Notes: generated from the sequence alone by a model not told the origin. Positions 34,391-43,970 are shown, counted from the stretch's first letter. The stretch is 64,000 nucleotides of DNA from Leifsonia sp. 1010 (GCF_031455295.1 NZ_JAVDSL010000002.1:62001-126000); one strand, 5' to 3'. A program made the numbers and translations.

Positions 34391-34960
34391 TCGGAGCGCG
34401 CGCTGCTTCCGTCGGCGATGCGGCCCTGCGTGCCGCGTATCTCCATCCGCACCGCGGCCGGTCGGAGATTTGGGGCCCTTTTACCAACGCTGGGCCGGGT
34501 CGGAGTTTGCGCTGCTTGCGTCGGTGATGCGGCCCTGCCGCCCGCGCATCTCCGTCCGTACCGCGGTCGGTCGGAGATTTGGGACCCTTTCACCGACGCT
34601 GGGCCGGGTCGGAGTTTGCGCTGCTTGCGTCGTTTCTCCATCCGCACCGCGGTGCGTCGGAGATTTGGGGCTGTTTTACCGACGCTGAGCTGGGTCGGAG
34701 TTGGGGCTGCTTGCGTCGGCGATGCGGCCCTGCGGGCCGCGCGTCTCCATCCGCACCGCCGTCGGTCGGAGATTTGAGGCGGTTTTACCGACGCTGGGTT
34801 CGGTCGGAGGTTGCGCTGCTCGCGTCGGTGATGCGGCCCTGCGGGCCGCGTGTCTCCATCCGCACCGCGGTGCGTCGGAGATTTGGGGCTGTTTTACCGA
34901 CGTTGGGCTCGGTCGGAGTTCTCGCCGCTTCCGTCGGAGGCGACGCGGCAGCCGTTGAGG
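34391..34960. repeat. Array of five 109-bp tandem repeats with palindromic cores
   Basis: Units begin TCGGAG at 34391, 34500, 34609, 34695 and 34804, with a partial sixth from 34913. Four periods are exactly 109 bases; the third unit is 86 bases because the segment with GCGATGCGGCCCTGC is missing. Each unit has GTCGGAGATTTGGG(G/A)C, then TTTTACCGACG or a close variant (an inverted pair CGTCGG/CCGACG), and TCTCCATCCGCACCGCGGTGC. The last contains the 12-base palindrome GCACCGCGGTGC in units 3 and 5, flanked by CTCC/GGAG. Open frames through it are repeat-encoded artefacts. The array fills the 613-base gap between two convergent genes and shares its core with the 6.2-6.4 kb repeat. Confidence 0.92.
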
Positions 34961-34973
34961 CTGCCGCGTCGGC

Positions 34974-35696
34974 TCAGGCCTCCGGGTGCGTGGGCGCGGG
35001 TGCCGGCTGCTCGACGGCGGGGGCGGCGGCCGCGTTCTCGGCGGCCTTGCGCTTGGACTTGCGCACCGACTGGAAGTAGTGGAACAGGGTCGGCACCAGC
35101 GTGATGACGACCGCGCCGATCAGGATGACGTCGATGTAGCTCGAGACGAAGTTCGCCACCGGCGGGATGTAGCCGATCAGGTACCCGAAGAACGTCAGGC
35201 CGGCGCCCCAGAGCAGCGCGCCCAGGGCGTTGTAAAGCGAGTACTTCTTGTAGCTCATGTGACCGACGCCCGCGGCGACCGGCGCGAAGGTGCGCACGAT
35301 CGGCACGAACCGGGCCACGATGACCGCGAGGGCGCCGAAGCGCTCGAAGAACTGGTTGGTGCGCCGCACGTTCTCCATCGAGAACAGTCCGGTCTCTTTG
35401 CGTTCGAAGATCCGTGGGCCGGCCTTGTGGCCGATGAGGTACCCCGCCTCACCGCCGAGGAACGCGGCGAACGCGATGGCGAGGCAGACCCACCAGATGT
35501 CGACCCCGAACACCAGTGAGGTGTGCGTCAGCAACCCCGAGATGATCAGCAGGGTGTCACCGGGCAGCAGGAAGCCGACCAGCAGACCGGTCTCGGCGAA
35601 GACGATTCCGCAGACCACCAGGAGCGCCCACGGACCCGCCGAGTGGATGATGGTGTTCGGGTCGAGCCACGGGATGAGGCCGGCGTGATGGATCAC
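34974..35696 (-). CDS. DedA family membrane protein (VTT/SNARE-associated domain)
   Basis: A 240-residue DedA protein, now viewed as a lipid or undecaprenyl-phosphate flippase family. The conserved blocks FAETGLLVGFLLPGDTLL, LGGEAGYLIGHKAG and the arginine region ARFVPIVRTFAPVAAGVG are present, with about five hydrophobic segments. The tail (last 35 residues) is Lys/Arg then Ala/Pro-rich. The GTG start at 35696 has GGAGAACC in front, and a TAAACT (35739-35734 on the minus strand) could be the -10, giving a short leader. Confidence 0.92.
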   Translation of the reverse strand: MIHHAGLIPWLDPNTIIHSAGPWALLVVCGIVFAETGLLVGFLLPGDTLLIISGLLTHTSLVFGVDIWWVCLAIAFAAFLGGEAGYLIGHKAGPRIFERKETGLFSMENVRRTNQFFERFGALAVIVARFVPIVRTFAPVAAGVGHMSYKKYSLYNALGALLWGAGLTFFGYLIGYIPPVANFVSSYIDVILIGAVVITLVPTLFHYFQSVRKSKRKAAENAAAAPAVEQPAPAPTHPEA

Positions 35697-35819
35697 GGTT
35701 CTCCAGGAGGGATCGGTGGGAAAGCTGAGCCCGAGTTTAGCGTCGGCCGTGGGCTGGAAGCTGCACGAAGCGTGCGAATTCGGATCCGCCCGGGAAGATC
35801 ATCCTGGGGTCGTACACGG

Positions 35820-35899
35820 TGCGGGAGAAGGGACTCGAACCCTCACGCCGAAGCACAGGAACCTAAATCCTGCGTGTCTGCCAGTTTCACCACTCCCGC
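35820..35899 (-). tRNA. tRNA-Leu (TAG)
   Basis: The minus-strand sequence GCGGGAGTGGTGAAACTGGC... folds as a class II tRNA with acceptor pair GCGGGAG/CTCCCGC, anticodon TAG in loop TTTAGGT, and a variable arm. It is 80 bases without CCA. The CCA end is not encoded (ACCG follows). Confidence 0.93.
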
Positions 35900-35915
35900 A
35901 GTGCGCTGGGCGCGG

Positions 35916-36953
35916 CTACGACATTAGCTCATGGACGCGCGGAGCGACCTCCGTGCCGTACAGCTCGATCGAGCGCATGAGGTCGTCGTGGGGCAGCGTC
36001 CCGTTGCTCATCTTGATGTCGAAGCGGGAGGCGCCGAGCCCCTTCGCGGCGTAGGCGATCTTCTGCGCGACCGTCTCTGGCGAGCCGACGACGAGCGCGC
36101 CGTCCGGCCCCGCCTCGTGCTCGAAACGAGCGCGGGAGGCCGGCGGCCAGCCGCGCTCGCGGCCGATCCGGTTCGTCATCACCTCGTAGTGCGGCCACAG
36201 GATGTCCTTGGCCTCCTGGTCCGTCTCGGCGATGAAGCCGGGGGAGTGCACGCCGATCGGCAGGCTGGTGTCCTGCCCGAACTGCTCCAGCGCCTTGCGG
36301 TACAGCTCGGCGAGCGGCTGGAACCGCATCGGGCCGCCGCCGATGATGGCGAGCACGAGCGGGAAGCCGTAGTGCGCCGCGCGCACCACCGACTCCGGGC
36401 TGCCGCCGACACCGATCCACGTCTTCAGCAGGCCGTGCTCGACGTGCGGGTACACCGACTGCCCGTCCAGGGATGGACGTAGCTCGCCCGTCCAGGTGAC
36501 CGGCTCCTGCTTGCGCACTTCGGCGAACAGGTTCAGCTTCTCCTCGAACAGCTCCTCGTACTTCGCGAGGTCGTACCCGAACAGCGGGAAGGACTCGATG
36601 AACGAGCCGCGCCCGAGGATGACCTCCGCGCGGCCTCCCGAGATGCCGTCGAGCGTCGCGAACCGCTGGAACACGCGCACCGGGTCGTCCGAGCTCAGCA
36701 CCGTCACGGCGGACCCGAGGTGGATGCGCTCGGTCTGGCCCGCGATCGCCGCGAGCACGACCTCGGGCGCGGACACGGCGAAGTCCTCGCGGTGGTGCTC
36801 GCCGACACCGAAGAAGTCGAGGCCGACGCGGTCGGCCTGCACCCCTTCGGCCACGACGTTGCGCAGTGTCTGCGCCTGCGACAGCGGCTTCCCGTCGGCG
36901 TCCAGCGTCACGTCGCCGAACGTGTCGATCCCGAGTTCCAGCTTCCCGGCCAT
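35916..36953 (-). CDS. LLM class flavin-dependent oxidoreductase
   Basis: A 345-residue luciferase-like monooxygenase family member (bacterial luciferase fold, FMN or F420 cofactor). Typical blocks are LDFFGVGEHHREDFAVSAP near the N-terminus, IHLGSAVTVLSSDDPVRVFQ, and LGRGSFIESFPLFGYDL. ATG 36953 is used because GAGGGATGAC precedes it; an ATG 27 bases further upstream lacks a ribosome site. The 3' end is 16 bases from the tRNA-Leu gene. The substrate is unknown. Confidence 0.9.
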   Translation of the reverse strand: MAGKLELGIDTFGDVTLDADGKPLSQAQTLRNVVAEGVQADRVGLDFFGVGEHHREDFAVSAPEVVLAAIAGQTERIHLGSAVTVLSSDDPVRVFQRFATLDGISGGRAEVILGRGSFIESFPLFGYDLAKYEELFEEKLNLFAEVRKQEPVTWTGELRPSLDGQSVYPHVEHGLLKTWIGVGGSPESVVRAAHYGFPLVLAIIGGGPMRFQPLAELYRKALEQFGQDTSLPIGVHSPGFIAETDQEAKDILWPHYEVMTNRIGRERGWPPASRARFEHEAGPDGALVVGSPETVAQKIAYAAKGLGASRFDIKMSNGTLPHDDLMRSIELYGTEVAPRVHELMS

Positions 36954-37024
36954 GTCATCCCTCGATTCATGCGTCTGCATGGAGAAGCGTATCCGGCCGC
37001 TCCTAAAATTTGGGCTTGAGCTGA

Positions 37025-39274
37025 CTAGACGTTCGTGGCCTGCCGGATGAGGCGAGCTTTTATTTCGGCTGTGAGGCCTGACTCGCCGGCCTTCGCTCTC
37101 GTACCCAGCAGGACTCTCGCCTCATCCAGCGTGTCACGGATCTTGCGACGCACTACGTGGGGCGGCAATGAGACCAGCTCTCGTCGCAGAGCGTCGGACA
37201 ACTCAATCAATTCCGCCGGCACCGCGTCGAGAATCGACATGTTCATCATCAGGGGTAGTACCTCTTCGGTGCTTCGGGAGAGCCGGGCGCGTACGGGCCC
37301 GACTGACAGGTAATGGATCATGAAGTCTGGGCTTATTGCGGGGCTCGAAGGCGGCCGCTCATCGAGCCGGTCGACTAGTTCGCGGCTCATTCTTAGTGCC
37401 GTGCTGTCCAAGGTGAGCCACCAGGTCTTGTAGCCGAATGTAGAGGTACGTTCGTTTCGACGCTCTCTTCGCATAACCGCGCCTAGGTAGTTTTCGACAT
37501 CGTGGTTCACGAGCAGGGTGCGGGTGGTCAGGTCTAAAGGTTGGCCGCCATGGGCCGCGAGTCGTTTGTCTCGTTCGTCTCTGCGCTCCTGCCATACCTC
37601 GGCAACCATCGCGCGCAAGAGAGGGCTGGCTAGTTCGGCATACTCCTCAAGGCTTCCACGGCTGATGCCATGAAACTCGTTTAGGTAGTCTGCAATGTCG
37701 TCCTCCGGCCGCGACGTCCCGCAGAAGTTCTCGAGCCAGCTGTCGAAGCCGCTAATGGGTCTCCCGGAAAGGCGATAACAGCCGAGAAGAAAAGGCTCCT
37801 GGCCATAGAGGGCCCCGTTCTGCAAGCTCGACCTGGCGTACGCCTGGCACTTCGCGACGTGAGTGGCCAGCTCTTGCAATACCCCGCCTGTAACGTAAAG
37901 ATCGAGTCCAGCCTCTCGTGCGGCGCTCAACAGGATGGTGTGCGACCGATCATCGTCCGCGAGAAGCGTCTCACCGAGCAGCGGCAATACGACATTTGTG
38001 TCCAGCCAAATATCGCCGTCTGAGAACATCTTGACGACAGCTGCTTGGACGTCGGGAGTTTCTCGGAGAAAGGCGAACAGCGTATAGGTGTCCGAAAGGT
38101 TACGGAGGTAGGCGCGAACCGAGTCAGGCGGTTCTACGAGCAGAGACTGGACAATCGAGATAATCAGCCGCGGATCGACGTCTTCGCTGTGCGTCGGTGG
38201 GCGCGACGATAGATCTGCGAATACAAGAGCCTCGATGTCCTCGAATCTGACGCTCGCCCCCTGCTCTTGCACCACAGCCTCGGCAAAGGTGGCGCCTCGA
38301 CTTAGCAGGACACGCTCAAGGACGCTCCTACAACGCCCGACCACTTCGGACCTACTCACTCTTGGCTCTGAAGACGGTTCGTTTTCTACGATTCGTGACA
38401 GCATCAGGTCCAGCTGATTATTAAGTTCAACATCCATTATCTGAAACTCAGCAAGACGGTCTCTCAAACGGGTTCGCTCGTCCCACGTCAGGCAGAATTC
38501 GTCCTGCTTTGTCCAGTGCCGAACATGGACCTTTGTTAGTTTCGCCAGGGCCGAGTCGACCTCTGCCGTCAAGACAGCAATTGGGTGGGCTGGGAGGATC
38601 TCTTCAACTGCTTTGTGAATCTGCGCCCGAGGCATTCTCTGCTCGGAAGTTGTGTCCCGCAACACTGCACGGACGATGGCCTCGAAGCTGAGCCGCGTTA
38701 GCCCCTTGTCTCGAGCGTCGTCTTCCCATTGCAATCCGAGGTAGACGAACGCTGCCTTGGCCTCCAGATCATCCAGAGCCTGCCCCTGTCGATCAATCGA
38801 GGAGTCTGAGCCGATGTATGGGTCGGCAGCGAATTCACAAAACTCTTCGGCTTCTGCCTCACACATCGCGTCCCGGTTGCGGTTGGCTAAAAACCACTCC
38901 CGATCCCTGACGTCGAGGTAAATGTCCCACCGTTGGCGACAGGTACGGGCCAGATCGCGTGCGGCGGGTCCGATCTCCAGATTCGTCATGAAGATCAGCA
39001 GCCGAGTCTCGGGAGAAGTGGCCTGAAGCCTCTCGCAGGTTTGCTTGACCTTCGTCTCCCAATCTCGGCGCAGAGAAAACTGGCACGCGACATCAGGGTC
39101 GTCGGTCGGGACATACAGAGTTGCGTCGACTCCTCCGTCGCCGCTAGTGGCCGCCATGGGGCGGAGCGTTCGGTGCTCGGATGCAAGAAAGACCGTGGAC
39201 AAGCGTTCGAATCGTCGCCAGTCGGCGCCTTCCAGATTCGAAAGTGCAAGCTTGAATCGCTCATATGTAGGCAT
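37025..39274 (-). CDS. Putative dual nuclease: Mrr-like PD-(D/E)xK domain fused to a PIN-like domain
   Basis: A 749-residue protein. Residues 15-130 look like an Mrr-type restriction endonuclease fold: a WRRFERL helix, GDGGVD at 45-50, and ACQFSLRRDWETKV at 63-76, where the expected QxK reads QFS. Residues 180-300 are helical, perhaps winged-helix. Residues 420-630 resemble a PIN domain: Asp425 in WLDTNVVLPLL, Glu468 in GVLQELATHV, Asp592 in NHDVENYL and Asp623 in WWLTLDSTAL. DNA composition drops sharply: 37441-37500 is 30 of 60 G+C by eye, unlike the neighbours. ATG 39274 has GAGGA six bases upstream. It stands alone between housekeeping genes. A self-contained anti-phage or plasmid-restriction role is a reasonable inference; activity is unproven and the Mrr lysine may be lost. 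Confidence 0.75.
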   Translation of the reverse strand: MPTYERFKLALSNLEGADWRRFERLSTVFLASEHRTLRPMAATSGDGGVDATLYVPTDDPDVACQFSLRRDWETKVKQTCERLQATSPETRLLIFMTNLEIGPAARDLARTCRQRWDIYLDVRDREWFLANRNRDAMCEAEAEEFCEFAADPYIGSDSSIDRQGQALDDLEAKAAFVYLGLQWEDDARDKGLTRLSFEAIVRAVLRDTTSEQRMPRAQIHKAVEEILPAHPIAVLTAEVDSALAKLTKVHVRHWTKQDEFCLTWDERTRLRDRLAEFQIMDVELNNQLDLMLSRIVENEPSSEPRVSRSEVVGRCRSVLERVLLSRGATFAEAVVQEQGASVRFEDIEALVFADLSSRPPTHSEDVDPRLIISIVQSLLVEPPDSVRAYLRNLSDTYTLFAFLRETPDVQAAVVKMFSDGDIWLDTNVVLPLLGETLLADDDRSHTILLSAAREAGLDLYVTGGVLQELATHVAKCQAYARSSLQNGALYGQEPFLLGCYRLSGRPISGFDSWLENFCGTSRPEDDIADYLNEFHGISRGSLEEYAELASPLLRAMVAEVWQERRDERDKRLAAHGGQPLDLTTRTLLVNHDVENYLGAVMRRERRNERTSTFGYKTWWLTLDSTALRMSRELVDRLDERPPSSPAISPDFMIHYLSVGPVRARLSRSTEEVLPLMMNMSILDAVPAELIELSDALRRELVSLPPHVVRRKIRDTLDEARVLLGTRAKAGESGLTAEIKARLIRQATNV

Positions 39275-39300
39275 CGCAAGTCCTCACAACTAGTGTGTCG

Positions 39301-39323
39301 GGACTATACAGAGTCCTCAGGAC
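39301..39323 (-). promoter_or_regulatory. Promoter and overlapping palindromes upstream of the dual nuclease gene
   Basis: TATAGT on the minus strand (39308-39303) is a good -10, giving a leader of about 20 bases with the GAGGA ribosome site. It lies inside GGACT-6-AGTCC (39301-39316), which overlaps a second palindrome GTCCTCAGGAC (39313-39323). A repressor binding there would block transcription. Confidence 0.45.
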
Positions 39324-39346
39324 GGAGGTACACCCTCATCCGGGTG

Positions 39347-40612
39347 TCAGGCGGGGCGGGGTCTGCGCGGGACGTAGCGCGGGATGTAGCGGGCCAGCAT
39401 CCCCGCGCCGACCAGTCCGAGCACGCCCATGACCCCGCTCGCGAACGAGATGGAGACGAGCGCGGTCAGCAGCGACACGAACAGGGGAGCGGCGGCCTGC
39501 CCGGCGTCGGCGGAGAACCGCCACGCGCCGAGGAACGGTGCGGGCCGGTCCTTCGGCGCCAGGTCTGCGCCGAGCGTCATCACGATGCCGGAGCCGATGC
39601 CGTTCGCCACCGAGAGGAACAGTGAGACGCCGATGTACCAGGCGACCGCCGAGCTCAGGTCGTGCGAGAAGGCGAGCACCAGGAAGCCGAGACCGAGGCC
39701 GAGCATCGACGGGATGGCGCTCCACATCCGCCCGAACCGGTCCATGATCTGCCCGCTGGCGTAGAACAGCGCGAAGTCGACGGCCCCGGCGAGACCGATG
39801 ATCAGCGCCGTGTTCGACTCGCTCAGCCCGATGGATACGGCCCAGAGCGGCATCAGGACCGTGCGGGCGGAGCGGATCGCCGCCACGAGGGAGACGCCGG
39901 CGCCCATCCGGATGAGCACCTCGCGGAACGACCAGATGGTGCGGAACAGCCCGTGGGTGCGCTCCTCGGCGTCCTCCTCGCCGGTGGTCACCTGAGCACC
40001 CGATCCGTCGGTCACCCGCGCCGACGGCCCGAACATCTTCTCCGGGTCGGGGAGCGCCAAGAGCACGACGACCGAGCCGAGGCAGCTGATGATGAAGATC
40101 CAGAAGACGGACTGCGTCGACCCCGTCACGGCGATGACGGCCGACGCGATGAGCGGGCCGATGAACCATCCCGCGCGGAAGATGCCGCCGAGCGTCGACA
40201 GCGCCCGGGCGCGGTAGCGGGCGGGAACGTACGAAGTCATGAAGGCGTGGCGCGCGAGCGCGAAGACGGCGGTCGCGATGCCGACGAGGAAGATGCCGGC
40301 CATCAGCACCCAGTAGTTCGGCGCAAGAAGACAGATGACGACGCCGACGATCGCCACGACGGCCGCGCCGATCATGGAGGTGCGCTCGCCGACACGCGAC
40401 ACGACCCATCCACTCGGGATGTCTCCGGCGAGCTCGCCCAGCATCACCATGGAGGCGATGAAGCCGGCCATCGCGAGGCTCGCACCGAGGTTGCCGGCGG
40501 CGATGGGGATGATCGGGATGATCGCTCCCTCTCCGACGGAGAACAGCAGCGTCGGGAGGAAGGCGGCGAGCGCGACGGAGCGGAAGCTGAAGGGGCGCTC
40601 TTCGGAAGTCAT
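39347..40612 (-). CDS. Major facilitator superfamily transporter
   Basis: A 421-residue MFS protein with 12 hydrophobic segments. The loop 2-3 motif is GDIPSGWVVSRVGER, matching the family G-x-x-x-D/P-R-x-G-R pattern, and a cytoplasmic central loop (GSGAQVTTGEEDAEERTHG) separates the halves. The ATG at 40612 is preferred to an upstream TTG. The substrate class cannot be assigned; the arrangement resembles drug or sugar efflux transporters. It is divergent from prfB and is 72 bases downstream of the nuclease gene start. Confidence 0.9.
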   Translation of the reverse strand: MTSEERPFSFRSVALAAFLPTLLFSVGEGAIIPIIPIAAGNLGASLAMAGFIASMVMLGELAGDIPSGWVVSRVGERTSMIGAAVVAIVGVVICLLAPNYWVLMAGIFLVGIATAVFALARHAFMTSYVPARYRARALSTLGGIFRAGWFIGPLIASAVIAVTGSTQSVFWIFIISCLGSVVVLLALPDPEKMFGPSARVTDGSGAQVTTGEEDAEERTHGLFRTIWSFREVLIRMGAGVSLVAAIRSARTVLMPLWAVSIGLSESNTALIIGLAGAVDFALFYASGQIMDRFGRMWSAIPSMLGLGLGFLVLAFSHDLSSAVAWYIGVSLFLSVANGIGSGIVMTLGADLAPKDRPAPFLGAWRFSADAGQAAAPLFVSLLTALVSISFASGVMGVLGLVGAGMLARYIPRYVPRRPRPA

Positions 40613-40701
40613 TTCGTTAACACCGTACAACTTCCGCTCGCGGGCGCTCGATCCGGATGCAGGGTCGGCGTCGGGGGCGGCCCGGTAGGCTGGAGGACGA
40701 C

Positions 40702-41814
40702 ATGATCGAACTCGACCTCTCCTCCCAGATCGCCGACCTGCGGTCCACCTTCTCCGATATCACCGCGGTGGTCGACGTGGACCGTCTGCGCGCCGACATC
40801 GCCGACCTCAGCGAGAAGGCGGGAGCCCCCGACCTCTGGGACGACACCGCGAACGCCCAGAAGGTGACGAGCGCGCTCAGCCACCGCCAGTCGGAGCTGG
40901 CCCGCATCACCGCCATCGAGCGGCGCCTCGACGACCTTGAAGTTCTCGTCGAGCTGGCCAACGAGGCGGAGGACGAGGAGTCGGCGGCCGAGGCCCGCGC
41001 CGAGCTCCAGTCGCTGCAGACCGCGCTCGGCGACCTCGAGGTGCAGACGCTGCTGAGCGGCGAGTACGACGACCGCTCGGCCATCGTCACCATCCGCTCC
41101 GGCGCGGGCGGCGACGACGCCACCGACTTCGCCGAGATGCTCATGCGCATGTACCTGCGCTGGGCGGAGCAGCACAAGTACCCGGTCAAGGTCATGGACA
41201 CGTCCTACGCCGAGGGCGCCGGCATCAAGTCGGCGACCTTCGAGGTGGATGCGCCCTACGCGTTCGGGACCCTGTCGGTCGAGGCCGGCACGCACCGCCT
41301 CGCCCGCATCAGCCCGTTCGGTTCGGCCGACAAGCGCCAGACGTCGTTCGCGGCCGTCGAGGTCATCCCGCTGATGGAGGAGGCGACCGAGGTCGAGATC
41401 CCGGAGGGCGACATCCGAGTGGATGTGTTCCGCTCGTCCGGCCCCGGCGGCCAGTCGGTCAACACCACCGACTCCGCTGTGCGCATCACCCACCTCCCGA
41501 CCGGCCTCGTCGTCTCGATGCAGAACGAGAAGTCGCAGATCCAGAACCGCGCGGCCGCCATGCGCGTGCTGCAGACCCGCCTCCTGCTGTTGCAGAAGGA
41601 GGAGGAGGCCGCGAAGAAGAAGGAGCTCGCCGGCACCATCACGGCGAGCTGGGGCGACCAGATGCGCTCGTACTTCCTCTACGGCCAGCAGTTGGTGAAG
41701 GACCTCCGCACGGGATACGAGTCCGGCAACCCGAGCGCCGTGTTCGACGGCGACCTCGACGGCTTCATCGCCGCGGGCATCCGGTGGCGCGCGGGGAACA
41801 AGTCGGGGGACTAA
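40702..41814 (+). CDS. prfB: Peptide chain release factor 2
   Basis: A 370-residue class I release factor that terminates at UGA and UAA. The stop-codon recognition tripeptide is SPF (204-206), and the catalytic GGQ is at 249-251 in [16 protein letters not shown]. The reading frame is continuous, with no in-frame UGA near codon 26, so the programmed frameshift known from many other bacteria is absent here. TAGGCT ends ten bases before the ATG, and GGAGGA lies between them. ftsE-ftsX-smpB follow on the same strand, a conserved actinobacterial order. Confidence 0.96.
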   Translation: MIELDLSSQIADLRSTFSDITAVVDVDRLRADIADLSEKAGAPDLWDDTANAQKVTSALSHRQSELARITAIERRLDDLEVLVELANEAEDEESAAEARAELQSLQTALGDLEVQTLLSGEYDDRSAIVTIRSGAGGDDATDFAEMLMRMYLRWAEQHKYPVKVMDTSYAEGAGIKSATFEVDAPYAFGTLSVEAGTHRLARISPFGSADKRQTSFAAVEVIPLMEEATEVEIPEGDIRVDVFRSSGPGGQSVNTTDSAVRITHLPTGLVVSMQNEKSQIQNRAAAMRVLQTRLLLLQKEEEAAKKKELAGTITASWGDQMRSYFLYGQQLVKDLRTGYESGNPSAVFDGDLDGFIAAGIRWRAGNKSGD

Positions 41815-41901
41815 CTCCCGGGGAGCAAAGCCCGGGCGGTTGTCGCGCACGGGCATGTCGCTACTGCGGATCGGAGCGGGACTGCTTAGTCTCAAGGGGT
41901 C

Positions 41902-43068
41902 ATGATCCGGTTCGAACACGTATCCAAGCAGTACCCGGGCACAGCGCGCCCGGCACTCAACGGCATCAACCTGGAAGTGCTGCGCGGAGAGTTCGTCTTC
42001 CTCGTCGGCGCCTCGGGTTCCGGCAAGTCCAGCTGCCTGCGCCTCATCCTCAAAGAGGAGAAGCCGACCAAGGGCAAGATCCACGTGCTGGGGCAGGACC
42101 TCGGCACGATCTCGTCGCGCAAGGTGCCGTACTTCCGCCGCAACATCGGTGTCGTCTTCCAGGACTTCCGGCTCCTGCCGAACAAGAACGTCTTCCAGAA
42201 CGTCGCCTTCACCCTGCAGGTGATCGGCAAGTCGCGCGGCTTCATCCAGGAGGCCGTACCCGACGTTCTGAAGATGGTCGGCCTCGACGGCAAGGCGCAG
42301 CGCCTGCCGCACGAGCTCTCGGGCGGTGAGCAGCAGCGTGTGGCGATCGCCCGAGCGGTGGTCAACAAGCCGCAGGTGCTCCTCGCCGACGAGCCGACCG
42401 GAAACCTCGACCCCGCGACGAGTGCCGGCATCATGGCCGTGCTCGAGCGCATCAACGCCGGAGGCACGACCGTCGTCATGGCGACGCACGAGGCCGCGAT
42501 CGTCGACCAGATGAAGCGCCGCGTGATCGAGCTGGTCGGCGGCCAGATCGTCCGCGACGAGCGCCACGGTGGATACGGCTTCACGGCCGCGATCCCCATC
42601 GCGCAGCCGCTCGAGCGCGACGAACCGGTCTCCGCCGCGACGCCCGTCTTCGCGGGAGCCGCCGCCGCGTCGGCGCCGGCATCCGCCGCCCCGATGACCC
42701 GGCCGAACGCGCCGACCTCCACGCCGACCGCCCCGGTGGCGGTGCCGCAGACCGCTCCGCCGCAGACCGCACCCCAGCAGGCGGTGCCTCAGCAGGCGGC
42801 GCCCCAGCAACCCGCGCACGAGCCGCATCCCGCCCACCAGCCGCAGCACGCGCAGCCTGCGCACCAGCCGCAGCACGCGCAGCCCGCCGAGCAGCCGCAG
42901 CCCGCCGCCTACCCGGCGCCCGTGCAGTTCGCGACAGCGCCCGTCCCTCCCGCGCCCGCGTCGGAGGAGCTCCCCGAACACCTGAACTTCACGGCGAACC
43001 TCGACCTCAGCGGCCTCCGCGAGGACTCCGACCGTGACGGCGACCAGAATGTGGGGCCGACGAAATGA
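41902..43068 (+). CDS. ftsE: Cell division ABC ATPase FtsE with long C-terminal extension
   Basis: A 388-residue FtsE. The ATPase core (1-230) has Walker A GASGSGKS (36-43), signature LSGGEQQR (139-146) and Walker B VLLADEP (159-165), all intact. FtsE normally stops near residue 230. Here a further 158 residues follow, rich in Pro, Gln, Ala and His, with repeats [14 protein letters not shown] and HQPQHAQPA. FtsEX controls peptidoglycan hydrolases at the septum; the tail could bind another divisome protein (inference). The stop overlaps ftsX by four bases. TAGTCT nine bases before the ATG may be the -10. Confidence 0.95.
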   Translation: MIRFEHVSKQYPGTARPALNGINLEVLRGEFVFLVGASGSGKSSCLRLILKEEKPTKGKIHVLGQDLGTISSRKVPYFRRNIGVVFQDFRLLPNKNVFQNVAFTLQVIGKSRGFIQEAVPDVLKMVGLDGKAQRLPHELSGGEQQRVAIARAVVNKPQVLLADEPTGNLDPATSAGIMAVLERINAGGTTVVMATHEAAIVDQMKRRVIELVGGQIVRDERHGGYGFTAAIPIAQPLERDEPVSAATPVFAGAAAASAPASAAPMTRPNAPTSTPTAPVAVPQTAPPQTAPQQAVPQQAAPQQPAHEPHPAHQPQHAQPAHQPQHAQPAEQPQPAAYPAPVQFATAPVPPAPASEELPEHLNFTANLDLSGLREDSDRDGDQNVGPTK

Positions 43069-43970
43069 GATTCGGACTCATCTGGTCGGAGGTCGGCAAC
43101 GGCCTCCGCCGCAACCTGTCGATGGTCGTCTCGGTCATCCTCGTCACGTTCATCTCGCTGACCTTCGTCGGCACGGCCGTCCTGCTGCAGATGCAGATCG
43201 GCCAGATGAAGACCTACTGGTACGACCGCGCGCAGGTCGCCGTGTACATGTGCACGACGACCGACAACTGCGCGAGCGGGCCGGCCACCGACCAGACCAT
43301 CGAGGCGGTCAAGAAGCAGCTCGAGTCGCCCGAACTCGCCCCCTACATCCAGAAGTTCTACTTCCAGGATCAGAAGCAGGGTTACGAGCAGTTCAAAGAG
43401 CAGTTCAAGGGCAACCAGATCGCCGACTTCGTCACGCCGGACATGATCCCGCAGACCTTCTGGGTGAACCTGAAGGACCCGAACCAGTCGGCGGTGCTGA
43501 CCGAGACGCTCTCCGGTTCGGCCGGCGTGCAGAGCGTTGTCGACCAGCGGAGCTACCTGGATCAGATCTTCAGCATCCTGAACGCCGCGAGCTACACCGC
43601 GATCGGCATCGCCGCGCTCATGCTCGTGGCTGCCGTGCTGCTGATCGCCACGACCATCCGGCTCTCCGCCTTCTCGCGACGGCGGGAGATCGGGATCATG
43701 CGGCTTGTCGGCGCGTCCAACCGCTTCATCCAGACGCCGTTCATCATCGAGGGCGTGATCGCGGCCCTGATCGGCTCGATCCTCGCCTCGGTCGTGATCG
43801 CGCTGGGCGTGCAGTTCTTCGTCCGCGGTTACCTCAGCCAGCGCATCCAGTCGATCAACTTCGTCGGGATGGAGCAGGCCTGGCTGGTGATCCCCATCCT
43901 GGTGGTGATCGGCGTGGTGCTGGCCGCCGCATCCGCGAACTTCGCGATCAAGCGCTACCTGAAGGTCTGA
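43065..43970 (+). CDS. ftsX: Cell division membrane protein FtsX
   Basis: A 301-residue FtsX with four transmembrane segments: one near residues 20-45 and three after residue 175. A large extracellular loop between the first and second (about 47-172) contains a CTTTDNC pair of cysteines. The FtsX-type motif [22 protein letters not shown] precedes the last helices. It overlaps ftsE (ATGA), and the pair is followed by smpB. The extracellular loop would engage a peptidoglycan hydrolase such as an RipC-type NlpC/P60 enzyme; none is encoded nearby. Confidence 0.95.
   Translation: MRFGLIWSEVGNGLRRNLSMVVSVILVTFISLTFVGTAVLLQMQIGQMKTYWYDRAQVAVYMCTTTDNCASGPATDQTIEAVKKQLESPELAPYIQKFYFQDQKQGYEQFKEQFKGNQIADFVTPDMIPQTFWVNLKDPNQSAVLTETLSGSAGVQSVVDQRSYLDQIFSILNAASYTAIGIAALMLVAAVLLIATTIRLSAFSRRREIGIMRLVGASNRFIQTPFIIEGVIAALIGSILASVVIALGVQFFVRGYLSQRIQSINFVGMEQAWLVIPILVVIGVVLAAASANFAIKRYLKV

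Noticed and set aside
34418-35104. Several overlapping plus-strand open frames across the repeat array
   Set aside because: Their repeated, frame-shifting products follow the 109-bp DNA repeat and include no start with a ribosome site. They run into the antisense DedA gene.
35820-37024. tRNA-Leu as integration site for the nuclease gene
   Set aside because: A normal-composition flavin oxidoreductase gene lies between them, and no tRNA fragment is repeated near 39.3 kb.
40702-40800. Programmed frameshift in prfB
   Set aside because: The frame is open from the ATG through GGQ to the stop. No in-frame UGA near codon 26 was seen.
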